DNA of 64,000 nucleotides, taken from positions 2,542,001 to 2,606,000 of the forward strand of contig NC_007510.1 of the NCBI RefSeq assembly GCF_000012945.1. Direction: 5' to 3'. Numbering within the stretch: the first letter of the stretch is position 1; every line of letters starts with the position of its first letter. This DNA comes from Burkholderia lata (GTDB lineage: Bacteria; Pseudomonadota; Gammaproteobacteria; Burkholderiales; Burkholderiaceae). This document shows, piece by piece, positions 27,347 to 35,960 of this stretch. The position numbers and the translations under genes were made by a program. The notes under the pieces are model-generated. The model saw only the letters and a list, made by a program, of their open reading frames with translations, made no database searches and was not told where the DNA came from.

Positions 27347-28267
27347 ATGCCCTTCCCGCCACGATTCGCCGCCCGATTCGTCCGCCCTCTGCTGTTCGCC
27401 GCGTGCGCACTCGCATGCGGCGCGTCGCTCGCCGCGGAGCCGCTGTCGGGCACGCTCGATAAGATCCGGCAGAGCAACCTGATCTCGATCGGCCACCGCG
27501 AAACGTCGGTGCCGTTCTCCTACGCCGACGCGAACGGCAAGGTCATCGGCTTCTCGCAGGACCTGTGCGACCGCGTGATCGCCGCCGTGAAAGCGCGCAC
27601 CGGCAAGCCCGACCTGCAGGTGCGCTTCATCCCCGTCACGTCGCAGAACCGCATTCCGCTCGTGCAGAACGGCACCGTCGATCTCGAATGCGGCGTCACC
27701 ACGAACCTCGCCGCGCGACACGCGCAGGTCGCGTTCTCGACCACCTTCTTCGTCGCGACGACGCGCCTGCTCACGCGCACGAACTCCGGCATCCGCGACT
27801 TCCCCGATCTCGCCGGCAAGACGGTCGTGACGAACCAGGGCACGACGTCCGAGCGCCTGCTGCGCAAGATGAACGAGGAAAAGAAGATGAACATGCGGAT
27901 CATCAGCGCGAAGGACTATGGCGAAGGACGCCTCACGCTCGAATCGGGCCGTGCGGCCGCGTACATGATGGACGACGTGCTGCTCGCGGGCGTGCGCCAG
28001 CTCGCGGCGAAGCCGGCCGACTGGCAGATCGTCGGCACGCCGCAATCGTCGGAAGCCTACGGGTTCATGCTGCGCAAGGACGATCCGCAGTTCAAGGCGC
28101 TCGTCGACGGCGTGCTCGTGCAGTTGATGAAGCGCGGCGAGATCGACACGCTGTACGACAAGTGGTTCACGAAGCCGGTGCCGCCGAAGGGGCTGTCGTT
28201 CGACTTCGCGATGAGCGACGTGATCAAGGCGCGCTATGCGGCGCCGAACGACGCGCCGCTCGAATGA
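27347..28267 (+). CDS. Periplasmic amino-acid-binding protein of an ABC transporter (GltI-like)
   Basis: 306 residues with a signal peptide (MPFPPRFAARFVRPLLFAAC...SLAAEP, cleavage near residue 31). The mature part is a type II solute-binding protein of the glutamate/aspartate class: GHRETSVPFSYADANGKVIGF, FIPVTSQNRIPLVQNGTVDLE, GKTVVTNQGTTSERLL and MLRKDDPQFKALVDG. GGAGA precedes the ATG at 27347. No permease or ATPase gene follows, so it is an orphan. It faces hutH across a 213-bp gap with two HutC-type operators, suggesting uptake of histidine, urocanate or product glutamate; this role is inference. Confidence 0.9.
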   Translation: MPFPPRFAARFVRPLLFAACALACGASLAAEPLSGTLDKIRQSNLISIGHRETSVPFSYADANGKVIGFSQDLCDRVIAAVKARTGKPDLQVRFIPVTSQNRIPLVQNGTVDLECGVTTNLAARHAQVAFSTTFFVATTRLLTRTNSGIRDFPDLAGKTVVTNQGTTSERLLRKMNEEKKMNMRIISAKDYGEGRLTLESGRAAAYMMDDVLLAGVRQLAAKPADWQIVGTPQSSEAYGFMLRKDDPQFKALVDGVLVQLMKRGEIDTLYDKWFTKPVPPKGLSFDFAMSDVIKARYAAPNDAPLE

Positions 28268-28288
28268 GCGTCGCGCGCGGATCCCGGC

Positions 28289-29044
28289 TCACGCACGCGT
28301 CCACGCGACGCACGCCGCGTAGCCGGGCGCCGCGTCGAGCCACGCCGCCTCGAACGCCGCGACGCCGGCGGCGGGCGCGGCCGGCTCGACGATCGTCGTC
28401 GCCGGGGTCGTGACATCGCGCGGCGGCATGACCGCGAACGCGCTCAGCCCGCCGACGATGCCCGTGCCGAGCGCCTTGAGCAGCGCCTCCTTCGCACACC
28501 AGACGCGCATGAATTCGCCGGCGCGCGCGGCAAGCGGCACGCTGTCGAGATAGGCGGCCTCGGCGGGCGCGCAGACTTCGCGCGTCAGCGCGCGCCAGTC
28601 GGCCGCGCGATTGCAGCACTCGATATCGACACCGACGCGGCCCGCGGGTACCCACGCAAGCAGCGCATGGTCGCCCGCATGCGACACGTTGAAGTCGAGC
28701 GATGCGCGATGCGCGCCGTCCAGCGACGGTCGCCCCGATGCATCGACGACGATCGCCACCGCCTGCGGCGCAATGCCGAGGGCCGTGCCGAGCACGTCGC
28801 GAAGCGCGGCACGCGTCGCGGCGCTGCGCACCGCATCCTCATGCCGCATGAAGCGTGCGGCCCGCGCGCGCTCGTCATCGCTGAGTGCCGCATACGCGGG
28901 CGACGCAAGCGGTACGCGCCAGTCGAAATCGACACGCGCAACCTGCACGCCGGCGCGGGACGCGGCGGGCGGCGCGTCGAGCCGCTGCATGCGCCACGCG
29001 CGGGGGATGTCGGACGGGGAAGCGGAATCGGGCGGGACGAGCAT
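28289..29044 (-). CDS. 4'-phosphopantetheinyl transferase family protein (Sfp-like)
   Basis: 251 residues with the three Sfp-type motifs: FNVSHAGDHALLAW, the magnesium-binding VGVDIE, and FMRVWCAKEALLKALG. It would load the phosphopantetheine arm of CoA onto carrier proteins of fatty acid, polyketide or nonribosomal peptide synthases. The two-domain length of about 250 suggests the broad-specificity Sfp type rather than AcpS (about 125 residues). No synthase gene lies in the window, so it may serve a cluster elsewhere. It converges on the binding-protein gene with a 21-bp gap. Confidence 0.92.
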   Translation of the reverse strand: MLVPPDSASPSDIPRAWRMQRLDAPPAASRAGVQVARVDFDWRVPLASPAYAALSDDERARAARFMRHEDAVRSAATRAALRDVLGTALGIAPQAVAIVVDASGRPSLDGAHRASLDFNVSHAGDHALLAWVPAGRVGVDIECCNRAADWRALTREVCAPAEAAYLDSVPLAARAGEFMRVWCAKEALLKALGTGIVGGLSAFAVMPPRDVTTPATTIVEPAAPAAGVAAFEAAWLDAAPGYAACVAWTRA

Positions 29045-29201
29045 CGACGTGCGGCGGCCTGTGGAATGAAACGTCCGATGTTAATCGATCAGGCGGTACG
29101 GCGAGCCGTTGCGGCCCGTCGGTGGCAATGCTGCCGGCACTGGGCGCCGCGCTGACGCTTGTTGTCCTCGCGGCAGGCACCCGCGTGACGCGGCCGCCCT
29201 G

Positions 29202-30242
29202 TCACCCGTTCGCGGCAACGCCCGGCACACCGCTGCCGGGCCCACGTCTGCGCGATGCCGGGTGGATCGCATGTACTTTGCCCGGCGCATCGGCCGGCAG
29301 CACGCCGTGTTGCAGCCAGTGGAGCGCCAGCGGCCACAGTGTTTCGGTGAAGCGACTGTGGAAAAACGCGAAATGGCCGATCGCGTCGACGCCGATGTCG
29401 GCCGGCGCGATCCGCAGGTGCGTGACGTCGCTGCCCGTGTAGTAGCCGACCAGCCGCTCGATCGCCTCGACCGTGCCGAACCCGTCGTCGTCGAGACCGA
29501 TCGCGAGCATCGGCGCCGATAGCGCTGCGAAGCGGGCGGGCAACGCGGCGCGGCTCGCGGCGGGTTCGGCGAGCAGGCCGCTCGTATAGCTGTCCTCGAA
29601 GCGCGCCTGCGAGCGCACCCACGACAACGCGACGCCGCGCGGCGTGTCCTCCATCCAGCCGAGCCGCTTCGCTGGCACGTAACCGAACACGGCCGCGAGC
29701 ACCGGCATCGCGACGTGCCACTTCCACCACATGCGCCGCCGTTCGGCCGGCATGTAATCGCGCCAGTACGCATACTGCGCGCCGACCGTCACCGCATGCC
29801 GCACGTGGACGTTCGATGCGGCGAGCCCGAGCGCAACCCCGCCGACGCTGTGCGCGACGACGTCGATCGGCTGGCCCGGAAACGCGTCGTGTGCGTATTG
29901 CAGCGCGGCTTCGCAATCGAGCCGCCCCCAGTCGAGCCAGTTCGCGCGCAGCTTCGCGAGCTGCGCCGGGCGCGACCCGCCGATGCCGCGATAGTCGTAG
30001 ACGAGCACGTCGCGCCCCTGGGCAAACAGCCAGGCCGCGAAACGAAAGTAGTAGTCGCAACGCACCGACGTCGCGCAATTGATGACCGTTACGGGGCGAG
30101 CGCCACTGCCGCCGCGATGGCGCCATACGTGGCCGCGCAATGCATAGCCGTCGGCCGCGCGCAGCGTCACGGGTTCGGGGGGCAATGCGTCTGCCGCGCG
30201 GGTGCCCTGCTTCATTCCGTTGCCTTCGTTCGAAATTGTCAT
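29202..30242 (-). CDS. Alpha/beta hydrolase family protein
   Basis: 346 residues. VLVYDYRGIGGSR and the nucleophile elbow VVAHSVGGVALGLAA give an A-H-S-V-G elbow; a late histidine in DAIGHFAFFHSRF is a candidate catalytic base, with aspartates of AIGLDDDGFGTVE before it. There is no signal peptide. Family members are mostly uncharacterised esterases or lipases. CAGGAGACA precedes the ATG. Its upstream region contains the tandem hairpin repeats. Substrate unknown. Confidence 0.87.
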   Translation of the reverse strand: MTISNEGNGMKQGTRAADALPPEPVTLRAADGYALRGHVWRHRGGSGARPVTVINCATSVRCDYYFRFAAWLFAQGRDVLVYDYRGIGGSRPAQLAKLRANWLDWGRLDCEAALQYAHDAFPGQPIDVVAHSVGGVALGLAASNVHVRHAVTVGAQYAYWRDYMPAERRRMWWKWHVAMPVLAAVFGYVPAKRLGWMEDTPRGVALSWVRSQARFEDSYTSGLLAEPAASRAALPARFAALSAPMLAIGLDDDGFGTVEAIERLVGYYTGSDVTHLRIAPADIGVDAIGHFAFFHSRFTETLWPLALHWLQHGVLPADAPGKVHAIHPASRRRGPGSGVPGVAANG

Positions 30243-30618
30243 CTTGTCTCCTGTCGGTCCGAGTTGGCGCTTCAGCGCTTACTCGGACCCCATGGCGTGG
30301 ATGGGTGGAGTTAGCGCTTCAGCGCTTACTCCACCCCCACGGCGGTCGGCCGGAGTTAGCGCTTTAGCGCTTACTCCACCCCCACGGCGGTCGGTCCGAG
30401 TTAGCGCTTCAGCGCTTACTCGGCCCCCCCTCCTTCGTGATCCGTCCGGGTTATCGCCTCGGTGCCTGCTCGTGCTCACGCTTCGCGGCCGGCCAACGCG
30501 TCAACAGACGAGCGCCCGCTCCCGCCCCATCCTTCGCCTTCCACACCAGCCTCCATTGAACTTGACGCGCCCGGCGTTCTCAACCAATCTTGCTGCTCCG
30601 TTCGCATGAGTCACGCGC
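30243..30618. other. 376-bp divergent intergenic region dominated by hairpin repeats
   Basis: This lies between the alpha/beta hydrolase and a LysR gene. Its left half is an array of four near-identical hairpin units plus a degenerate fifth (30259-30475). The right half has no gene; the lysR promoter is presumably there. Short frames through the repeats encode reiterated VSAxALTPP-like peptides and are not credible genes. Confidence 0.7.
30259..30475. repeat. Tandem hairpin repeat array (about 45-bp period, 4 copies plus 1 degenerate)
   Basis: The core GAGTTAGCGCTTCAGCGCTTACTC recurs with GAGT at 30262, 30308, 30353 and 30398 (spacings 46, 45, 45). A decayed copy starts near 30448 (18 of 25 positions match). 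Each core is itself a near-perfect hairpin (GAGTtAGCGCT / AGCGCTtACTC). The outer stems differ between copies but remain paired: TCCGAGT/ACTCGGA in copy 1, GGGTGGAGT/ACTCCACCC in copy 2, and CCGAGT/ACTCGG in copy 4. Copy 3 keeps only GGAGT/ACTCC. Function unknown; possibilities are transcript ends, RNA structure or protein binding. Confidence 0.85.
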
Positions 30619-31560
30619 ATGTCAACGCCGCTCGTCCGTCTCCCGTCGCTCGACCTCGTCCGCGGTTTCGTCGCCGTCGGCCGCCGCATGAGCATCACGC
30701 TCGCCGCGCAGGACCTGTGCGTCACGCAATCGGCGGTCAGCCGCCAGGTGCACGCACTCGAAGCGCATCTCGGTGTCGCGCTGCTGCAGCGCGGCTACCG
30801 GAAGATCGCGTTCACACCCGAAGGCGAGCGGCTGTTTCGTGTCGCGGATGCGGCACTGCACGGGCTGCAGGACACCGTCGCGTCGCTCGCCGCCGCGCGC
30901 GAGCGCCAGCCCGTCACGATCACCGCGAGCATCGGCGTCACCGCGCTGTGGCTGCTGCCGCGGCTCGGGCGGCTGCAGGCGCGCCTGCCGGAGATCGACT
31001 TACGCGTCGCCGCGAACGACAAGGTACTCGATTTGCGCGCCGAAGGCATCGACCTCGGGATCCGCTATTGTCCGCGCGACCGCGCGCCGGCCGGCGCGCT
31101 GCGGCTGTTCGACGAAATCGTCGTGCCGGTCGCGCATCCGGCGCTCGCCGCGCGGCCCGTCACGAACGCGGCCGCGATCGCCGACCACGTGCTGCTCGAA
31201 TTCGACGGGCCGCCGCAGCCGCAGTTGCAGTGGCGCGCACACCTGCACGCGGCCGGGCTCGGCGACGCGCGCCCGAAAGGCGTGCTGCGTTTCAACCAGT
31301 ACGACCAGGTGATCCAGGCCGCGATCGCGGGCCAGGGCGTCGCGCTCGGCCGCCTCGCGCTCGTCGCGCCGATGCTCGCGGACGGGCGGCTCGCGGTGCT
31401 CGGCCCACACACGCAGGCGCTGTCGGATGCGTACGGCTACTGGCTGTTCCAGCACGATCCGGCCCCGCGCCGCGAAGTTGCCGACGTCCGCGACTGGATG
31501 CTCGCCGAAGCGGCCGAATGCGATGCCGCGATGCGTGCGCACGGCCCGACTTCGGCGTAA
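30619..31560 (+). CDS. LysR family transcriptional regulator (GcvA-like)
   Basis: 313 residues. The HTH region RLPSLDLVRGFVAVGRRMSI, then CVTQSAVSRQVHALEAHLG, is followed by an effector domain with the GcvA/AmpR-type pattern DLGIRYCPRDRAP. It probably controls itself and a neighbouring gene: either the divergent hydrolase at 30242 or the MFS carrier 185 bp downstream in the same direction. The inducer is unknown. Confidence 0.92.
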   Translation: MSTPLVRLPSLDLVRGFVAVGRRMSITLAAQDLCVTQSAVSRQVHALEAHLGVALLQRGYRKIAFTPEGERLFRVADAALHGLQDTVASLAAARERQPVTITASIGVTALWLLPRLGRLQARLPEIDLRVAANDKVLDLRAEGIDLGIRYCPRDRAPAGALRLFDEIVVPVAHPALAARPVTNAAAIADHVLLEFDGPPQPQLQWRAHLHAAGLGDARPKGVLRFNQYDQVIQAAIAGQGVALGRLALVAPMLADGRLAVLGPHTQALSDAYGYWLFQHDPAPRREVADVRDWMLAEAAECDAAMRAHGPTSA

Positions 31561-31745
31561 GCCGGCGCAACGGTGACAAACGAAGCTGACCGTTGCCGGG
31601 CGCTCCCGCCCCACTCCGCACGCCCCGCGTCGCATTCCCTGCACGCATGCCAACCTGACCGAATGATCGCTTGAGCGACGGCGAGCCCGATCGTCTAATC
31701 GGATCGAGCGCGGCCGTCTTGCCGCGCCTTCATCCGGAGACACGC

Positions 31746-32978
31746 ATGACCCCGATCGAGCAGGAAGTCCGCCGCCGCTGGCTGCCCGTACTGGCCGGCG
31801 GCTTGATCATGGGCGCCGCGCTCGGCATCCGCCACGTGCAGGGCCTGTTCCTCGCACCGGTGTCGCTCGACCACGGCTGGTCGCGCGAGGCGTTCGGCCT
31901 CGCCCTGGCGCTGCAGAACCTGATCTGGGGCGTCGCGCAGCCGTTCACGGGGATGGTCGCCGATCGCTTCGGCTCGCTGCGCGTGATCGTCGCCGGGATG
32001 CTGCTTTACGCGGCCGGGCTCGTCACGATGGCGCACGCGGCGACGACCGGCATGTTCACGATCGGCGCCGGGCTCGTGATCGGCGTTGCGCTGTCAGGCT
32101 CGGCGTTCGCGTCGATCTATGGCGCGCTGAGCCGCCTGTTTCCGCCCGACCGGCGCGGCTGGGCGCTCGGCGTCGCAGGTGCGATCGGCGGGCTCGGCCA
32201 GTTCTGCATGGTGCCCGTCGCGCAAGAGCTGATCGGCGGCATCGGCTGGCGGCATGCGTTCATCGCGCTGGCGCTCGTCGCGGCGCTGCTCGCACCGCTC
32301 GCCGTGTTGTTGCGCGACCGGCCCGCGCAGGCGGCCGGCGTAGCCGCCGGCCCCGACCAGTCGATCGGCGAAGCCGTGCGCGAGGCGTTCGCGCATCGCG
32401 GCTTCTGGCTGCTGAACGCGGGCTTCTTCGCGTGCGGCTTCCAGCTCGCGTTCATCGCGACGCATCTTCCCGCGTACCTGCTCGACCACGGGCTGCCGGC
32501 ACGCCACGCGAGCGTCGCGCTCGCGCTGATCGCGCTGACCAACGTGGCCGGCACCTATGCGTGCGGCCATCTCGGCGGGCTGCTGCGGCGCAAGTACGTG
32601 CTGTCGGTGCTGTACCTCGTGCGGGCGCTCACGATGGCCGTGTTCGTCGCCGCGCCGCTGTCGCCCGCGAGCGTCTACGTGTTCGCAGCCGTGATGGGGT
32701 TCACGTGGCTCGGCACCGTGCCGCTGACGAACGGCGTGATCTCGCAGGTGTTCGGCGTGCGCTACATCGCGACGCTGTTCGGCTTCGTGTTCTTCGGGCA
32801 CCAGCTCGGCAGCTTCTTCGGCGTCTGGCTCGGCGCGGTGGTGTACGACGCGACGCATTCGTACATGCCGCTGTGGATCGGCTCGATCGCGCTCGGCGTA
32901 CTCGCGGCGTTGCTGCACCTGCCGATCAACGACGCGCGCGTCGCGCGTCCCGCATCGGGCAACGCGGCATGGGCATGA
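31746..32978 (+). CDS. MFS transporter, monocarboxylate/oxalate-formate-like
   Basis: 410 residues with 12 hydrophobic helices. The N-terminal helix GGLIMGAALGIRHVQGLFLA and loop AQPFTGMVADRFGSLRVIV resemble the MCT/OFA branch of the major facilitator superfamily, which carries small carboxylates. The start at 31746 has GGAG 8 bp upstream; a longer in-frame reading from 31671 is soluble and Arg/Asp-rich and is not part of the family. The stop overlaps the start of a 38-residue membrane peptide (ATGA). Confidence 0.88.
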   Translation: MTPIEQEVRRRWLPVLAGGLIMGAALGIRHVQGLFLAPVSLDHGWSREAFGLALALQNLIWGVAQPFTGMVADRFGSLRVIVAGMLLYAAGLVTMAHAATTGMFTIGAGLVIGVALSGSAFASIYGALSRLFPPDRRGWALGVAGAIGGLGQFCMVPVAQELIGGIGWRHAFIALALVAALLAPLAVLLRDRPAQAAGVAAGPDQSIGEAVREAFAHRGFWLLNAGFFACGFQLAFIATHLPAYLLDHGLPARHASVALALIALTNVAGTYACGHLGGLLRRKYVLSVLYLVRALTMAVFVAAPLSPASVYVFAAVMGFTWLGTVPLTNGVISQVFGVRYIATLFGFVFFGHQLGSFFGVWLGAVVYDATHSYMPLWIGSIALGVLAALLHLPINDARVARPASGNAAWA

Positions 32979-33091
32979 TCCGCGCGGCGCTGGCCGCCGG
33001 CACGCTCGCGTTCGTCGCATGGTGCGGCGCGGCCTATTTCAGTTCGGGCGTCGCGTACGCGCTGCTCGAACACGTCGCGTTCTGCAATTGA
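32975..33091 (+). CDS. Small single-pass membrane peptide coupled to the MFS gene
   Basis: 38 residues: MIRAALAAGTLAFVAWCGAA, then YFSSGVAYALLEHVAFCN. One hydrophobic helix covers most of the chain. Its ATG overlaps the TGA of the upstream transporter gene (ATGA), the arrangement of translationally coupled genes. An in-frame ATG 6 bp earlier is also possible. It could be a small partner or stabiliser of the transporter; I do not recognise a family. It ends 22 bp before the converging photolyase stop codon. Confidence 0.5.
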   Translation: MIRAALAAGTLAFVAWCGAAYFSSGVAYALLEHVAFCN

Positions 33092-33113
33092 TGCGACAGC
33101 CCGGAGCGTGCGG

Positions 33114-34592
33114 TCAGCGGCGCTTCGGCAATGCCGCCAACGCATCGAGCGCACGGGCACGCGCGGCCGCATGCTCGACGAGCGGTGCCGGATAGTCGAC
33201 GCCGAGCCGCACGCCGGCCGCGTCGAGTTCCAGCGGCGATGCTTCCCACGGCGCGTGGATCGATGCGTTGTCGAGGCCGGCAAGCTCGGGCACCCAGCGC
33301 CGCACGTACGCACCGTCCGGATCGAACTTCTGCCCCTGTGCGACCGGATTGAAGATGCGGAAATACGGCGCGGCGTCGGCACCGCAACCGGCCACCCACT
33401 GCCAGCTCGCCGCGTTGTTCGCGGGATCGGCGTCGACCAGCGTGTCCCAGAACCACGCTTCGCCCGCGCGCCAGTCGATCAGCAAATGCTTGATCAGGAA
33501 CGACGCGACGACCATCCGCACGCGGTTGTGCATCCAGCCGGTCGTCCACAGTTCGCGCAGGCCCGCATCGACGAGCGGATAGCCGGTCCGCCCGCGCTGC
33601 CATGCACGCAGCGCGGCGGGATCGTCGCGCCACGGCATCGCATCGAATTGCGCGCGGAAGTTGTCGCTGGCGAGCGCCGGGAAGTGATACAGCAGCGTGT
33701 AGCTGAACTCGCGCCAGCCGAGCTCGCTCAGGAATTTGTCGGCGTCCGCGGCCACCGCCGCGCCGCCTGCGTTCGCGGCACCCTGCACCGCATGCCACAC
33801 CTGTCGCGGCGACAGGTTGCCAAAGCGCAGGAACGGCGACAGCCGGCTCGTCGCGGGACGGTCGGGAAGGTCGCGCGCATCCGCATAGCCGGCGAGCGAT
33901 GCCGTCAGGAATGCGTCGAGCCGGGCGTGCGCGCCAGCTTCGTCGGGCGCGGGCCACGCGTCGCGCAGGCCGCCGGCCCAATCCGGCACCGGCGGACGCA
34001 AAGCAAGCACGTCGAGCGCCAGCGCGCAGTCACGCACGGCTTTCGGCCACGGATGAAACGCGATCCGCTCGGGTTCCGGCAGCGGCACGGCGACCGTGCG
34101 GTCGCGACGCGCCGCACGCCAGTAGGCCGTGAACACCTGATACGGGCCGCCGCTGCCTGTCAGCACTTCCCAGGGCTCGTTCAGCAGGCTGCCGTTGCTG
34201 CTCTCGACCGTCACACCACGCGCCTTGAGCGACGCCTTCAGCGCCGCATCGGCGTCGCGCTGCGGTTGCGCATAGCGGCGGTTCCAGTACACGGCTTCCG
34301 CGCCCGTGTCGTGCACGACGCGCTCGATCTCGCGCTGCGCGTCGCCACGCAACAGCAGCAGGCGCCCGCCATGACGCGCGAGCGCCGCATCGAGCCCCGC
34401 CAGCGACCCGTGCAGCCACCAGCGCGCCGCGCCGCCGAGCGCTCGCCCCGCGCCGTCGCCCGTGTCGTCGACGAATACGCACACGAGCGGCCGGCCCGAT
34501 TCCACCGCGCGCGTCAGCGCGGGCTGGTCGGTCACGCGCAGATCGTCGCGGAACCAGACGATCGCGGGAGCAACGGACGACTTGGCGGGCAC
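33114..34592 (-). CDS. phrB: Deoxyribodipyrimidine photolyase
   Basis: About 492 residues. The antenna-binding N-terminal domain starts IVWFRDDLRVTDQPALTRAV, and the FAD domain contains TSRLSPFLRFGNLSPRQVWH, FSYTLLYHFPALASDNFRAQ, GYPLVDAGLRELWTTGWMHN and the C-terminal region NNAASWQWVAGCGADAAPYF with conserved tryptophans. It repairs cyclobutane pyrimidine dimers using blue light. The start is uncertain: I favour the GTG at 34592, close to the conserved domain, but an ATG at 34670 is in frame. It is divergent from the SRPBCC gene. Confidence 0.93.
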   Translation of the reverse strand: MPAKSSVAPAIVWFRDDLRVTDQPALTRAVESGRPLVCVFVDDTGDGAGRALGGAARWWLHGSLAGLDAALARHGGRLLLLRGDAQREIERVVHDTGAEAVYWNRRYAQPQRDADAALKASLKARGVTVESSNGSLLNEPWEVLTGSGGPYQVFTAYWRAARRDRTVAVPLPEPERIAFHPWPKAVRDCALALDVLALRPPVPDWAGGLRDAWPAPDEAGAHARLDAFLTASLAGYADARDLPDRPATSRLSPFLRFGNLSPRQVWHAVQGAANAGGAAVAADADKFLSELGWREFSYTLLYHFPALASDNFRAQFDAMPWRDDPAALRAWQRGRTGYPLVDAGLRELWTTGWMHNRVRMVVASFLIKHLLIDWRAGEAWFWDTLVDADPANNAASWQWVAGCGADAAPYFRIFNPVAQGQKFDPDGAYVRRWVPELAGLDNASIHAPWEASPLELDAAGVRLGVDYPAPLVEHAAARARALDALAALPKRR

Positions 34593-34949
34593 AGGCACCT
34601 CGATGACGAAAGCGGAAAGAGACACGTATTGTCGCGGCTGCGCTGCGTGGTGTCGACGTGCGACGCACACGGCGCGCCGGCGCGCCCATGCCGCCGGCCG
34701 TCACGGCAATCGCACCGCCCTGCTGCCCCGGTGAAACGCCTTAGTCCATTCCGACGATTCTTCGCCGCGTGCGCGGGCCTACGCTCGATGTCGGGTGCGC
34801 CGCACTGCGCGGCACGTGCGGGCGGCGAACGCCCCGCAGGTCCCGATCCGCACCCGTCACGCGCGCCGACCGATATCGGCGCGGCTCCTTCCGACCGCCG
34901 CGACGCTTCCCGCCACCCGGGCACGCGCGGCTTCATCCGATACGCCGCC
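34593..34949. other. Divergent intergenic region between phrB and the SRPBCC gene
   Basis: 357 bp without a convincing gene. It holds a copy of the dyad motif found twice between the sulfotransferase and cysD arms (34741-34757). Part of it would be coding if the photolyase starts at the upstream ATG (34670). Confidence 0.55.
34741..34757. promoter_or_regulatory. Third copy of the sulfonation-locus dyad, TTAGTCCATTCCGACGA
   Basis: It matches the perfect site TTAGTCCACCCGGACGA (40198-40214) at 14 of 17 positions, keeping TTAGTCC and CGACGA-type flanks around a 4-bp centre. It lies 193 bp before the SRPBCC start. This ties the SRPBCC/SnoaL pair to the sulfotransferase and cysD arms as one possible regulon. 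Assignment is inference. Confidence 0.5.
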
Positions 34950-35429
34950 ATGACCAAACCCTCGAATCTCGTCACCTCGATCACCGTCGACATCGACGCA
35001 CCGGCCTCCGTCGTCTGGGAAGTGCTGACCGACTTCCCGCGCTACGGCGAATGGAACACGTTCTGCGTCGGCTTCGAAACGACCGGCAAACTCGGTGATT
35101 TCGTGCACATGCAGGTGCGCATCCCGGGCACGGAGACCGTGATTCCCGTCAACGAGATCCTCGTCGCGTACGAACCCGAACGCCTGCTGTCGTGGGAGCA
35201 GCGCCCGACCGACGACAACAAGGACGCCGCGCGCCGCGACCAGTACATCGATGCGATCGGCGCGGAGCGCTGCCGCTATTTCACGACCGACCAGTTCCTC
35301 GGCCTCAACGCAGACACGATCATGCAGAACCACGGCGGGTGGGTGAAACAGGGCTTCGACCAGTGCGCGCGCGACGTGAAGCAGCGTGCCGAAGCGCTCC
35401 ACGCGGCACGCCGGCGCAACAACGCGTGA
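34950..35429 (+). CDS. SRPBCC (START/polyketide cyclase-like) domain protein
   Basis: 159 residues. The N-terminal strand and helix VTSITVDIDAPASVVWEVLT, then DFPRYGEWNTFC, is the standard SRPBCC opening, with VHMQVRIPGTETVIPVNEI and the long C-terminal helix WVKQGFDQCARDVKQRAEAL. The fold makes a deep hydrophobic pocket for lipids, sterols or polyketides; some members are cyclases or hydratases, others only bind. The ATG at 34950 begins the domain. The SnoaL-like gene follows 13 bp later, so the two form a unit. Confidence 0.88.
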   Translation: MTKPSNLVTSITVDIDAPASVVWEVLTDFPRYGEWNTFCVGFETTGKLGDFVHMQVRIPGTETVIPVNEILVAYEPERLLSWEQRPTDDNKDAARRDQYIDAIGAERCRYFTTDQFLGLNADTIMQNHGGWVKQGFDQCARDVKQRAEALHAARRRNNA

Positions 35430-35442
35430 CCGGGAGCCGCCG

Positions 35443-35895
35443 ATGCCCGATCTGCAAACACTGTCCGACCATCACGACATCCGCGAGCTGATCGTCGCGT
35501 ATTCGACTGCGATCGACACGCGCGACTTCGACGCGCTCGACGCGGTGTTCACACCGGATGCCGCAATCGACTATCGCGCGATGGGCGGCATCGCCGGCCG
35601 CTATCCGGAGGTAAAGGCGTGGCTGCGCACCGTGCTGCCGCAGTTTCCGCAGTACCAGCACATGGTCGGCAACCTGTCGATCCGGCTCGAAGGCGATACC
35701 GCGCGCGGCCGCACGATCTGCTTCAATCCGATGGAGGTCGCGCTGCCGGACGGCAGCACGCAGGTGATGTTTCTCGGGCTGTGGTACGTCGACCGGTTCA
35801 TGCGCACCGCGCAGGGCTGGCGCATCGCCGAGCGCGTCGAAGAGCGCTGCTACGGCCACAACGTGCCGGCCGTGCTCGCGGGCGCGACCGGTTGA
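35443..35895 (+). CDS. SnoaL/NTF2-like domain protein
   Basis: 150 residues forming one NTF2-like cone (helix DIRELIVAYSTAIDTRDFDA, LDAVFTPDAAIDYRAMGG, and the strand region VMFLGLWYVDRFMRTAQGW). Such proteins include ketosteroid isomerase, SnoaL cyclase and many dehydratase-like enzymes; catalytic residues differ and cannot be assigned here. GGGAG precedes the ATG at 35443. It is co-directional with the SRPBCC gene (13-bp gap) and converges on the DHH gene. Confidence 0.85.
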   Translation: MPDLQTLSDHHDIRELIVAYSTAIDTRDFDALDAVFTPDAAIDYRAMGGIAGRYPEVKAWLRTVLPQFPQYQHMVGNLSIRLEGDTARGRTICFNPMEVALPDGSTQVMFLGLWYVDRFMRTAQGWRIAERVEERCYGHNVPAVLAGATG

Positions 35896-35960
35896 TCCAT
35901 GCGCGACGCGCGCGCCGTGCGAAAGCTGCACGGCGCGCGCATCCTGGACCATCGCGTCGA

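Noticed and set aside
30259..30475. CRISPR-like array
   Set aside because: The period is about 45 bp, but the intervening sequences are nearly the same in all copies and there are no unique spacers or cas genes. The units are hairpin repeats.
30279..30479. Small protein with VSAEALTPP repeats
   Set aside because: It is simply the translation of the tandem hairpin repeats; the non-coding structure explains the sequence better.
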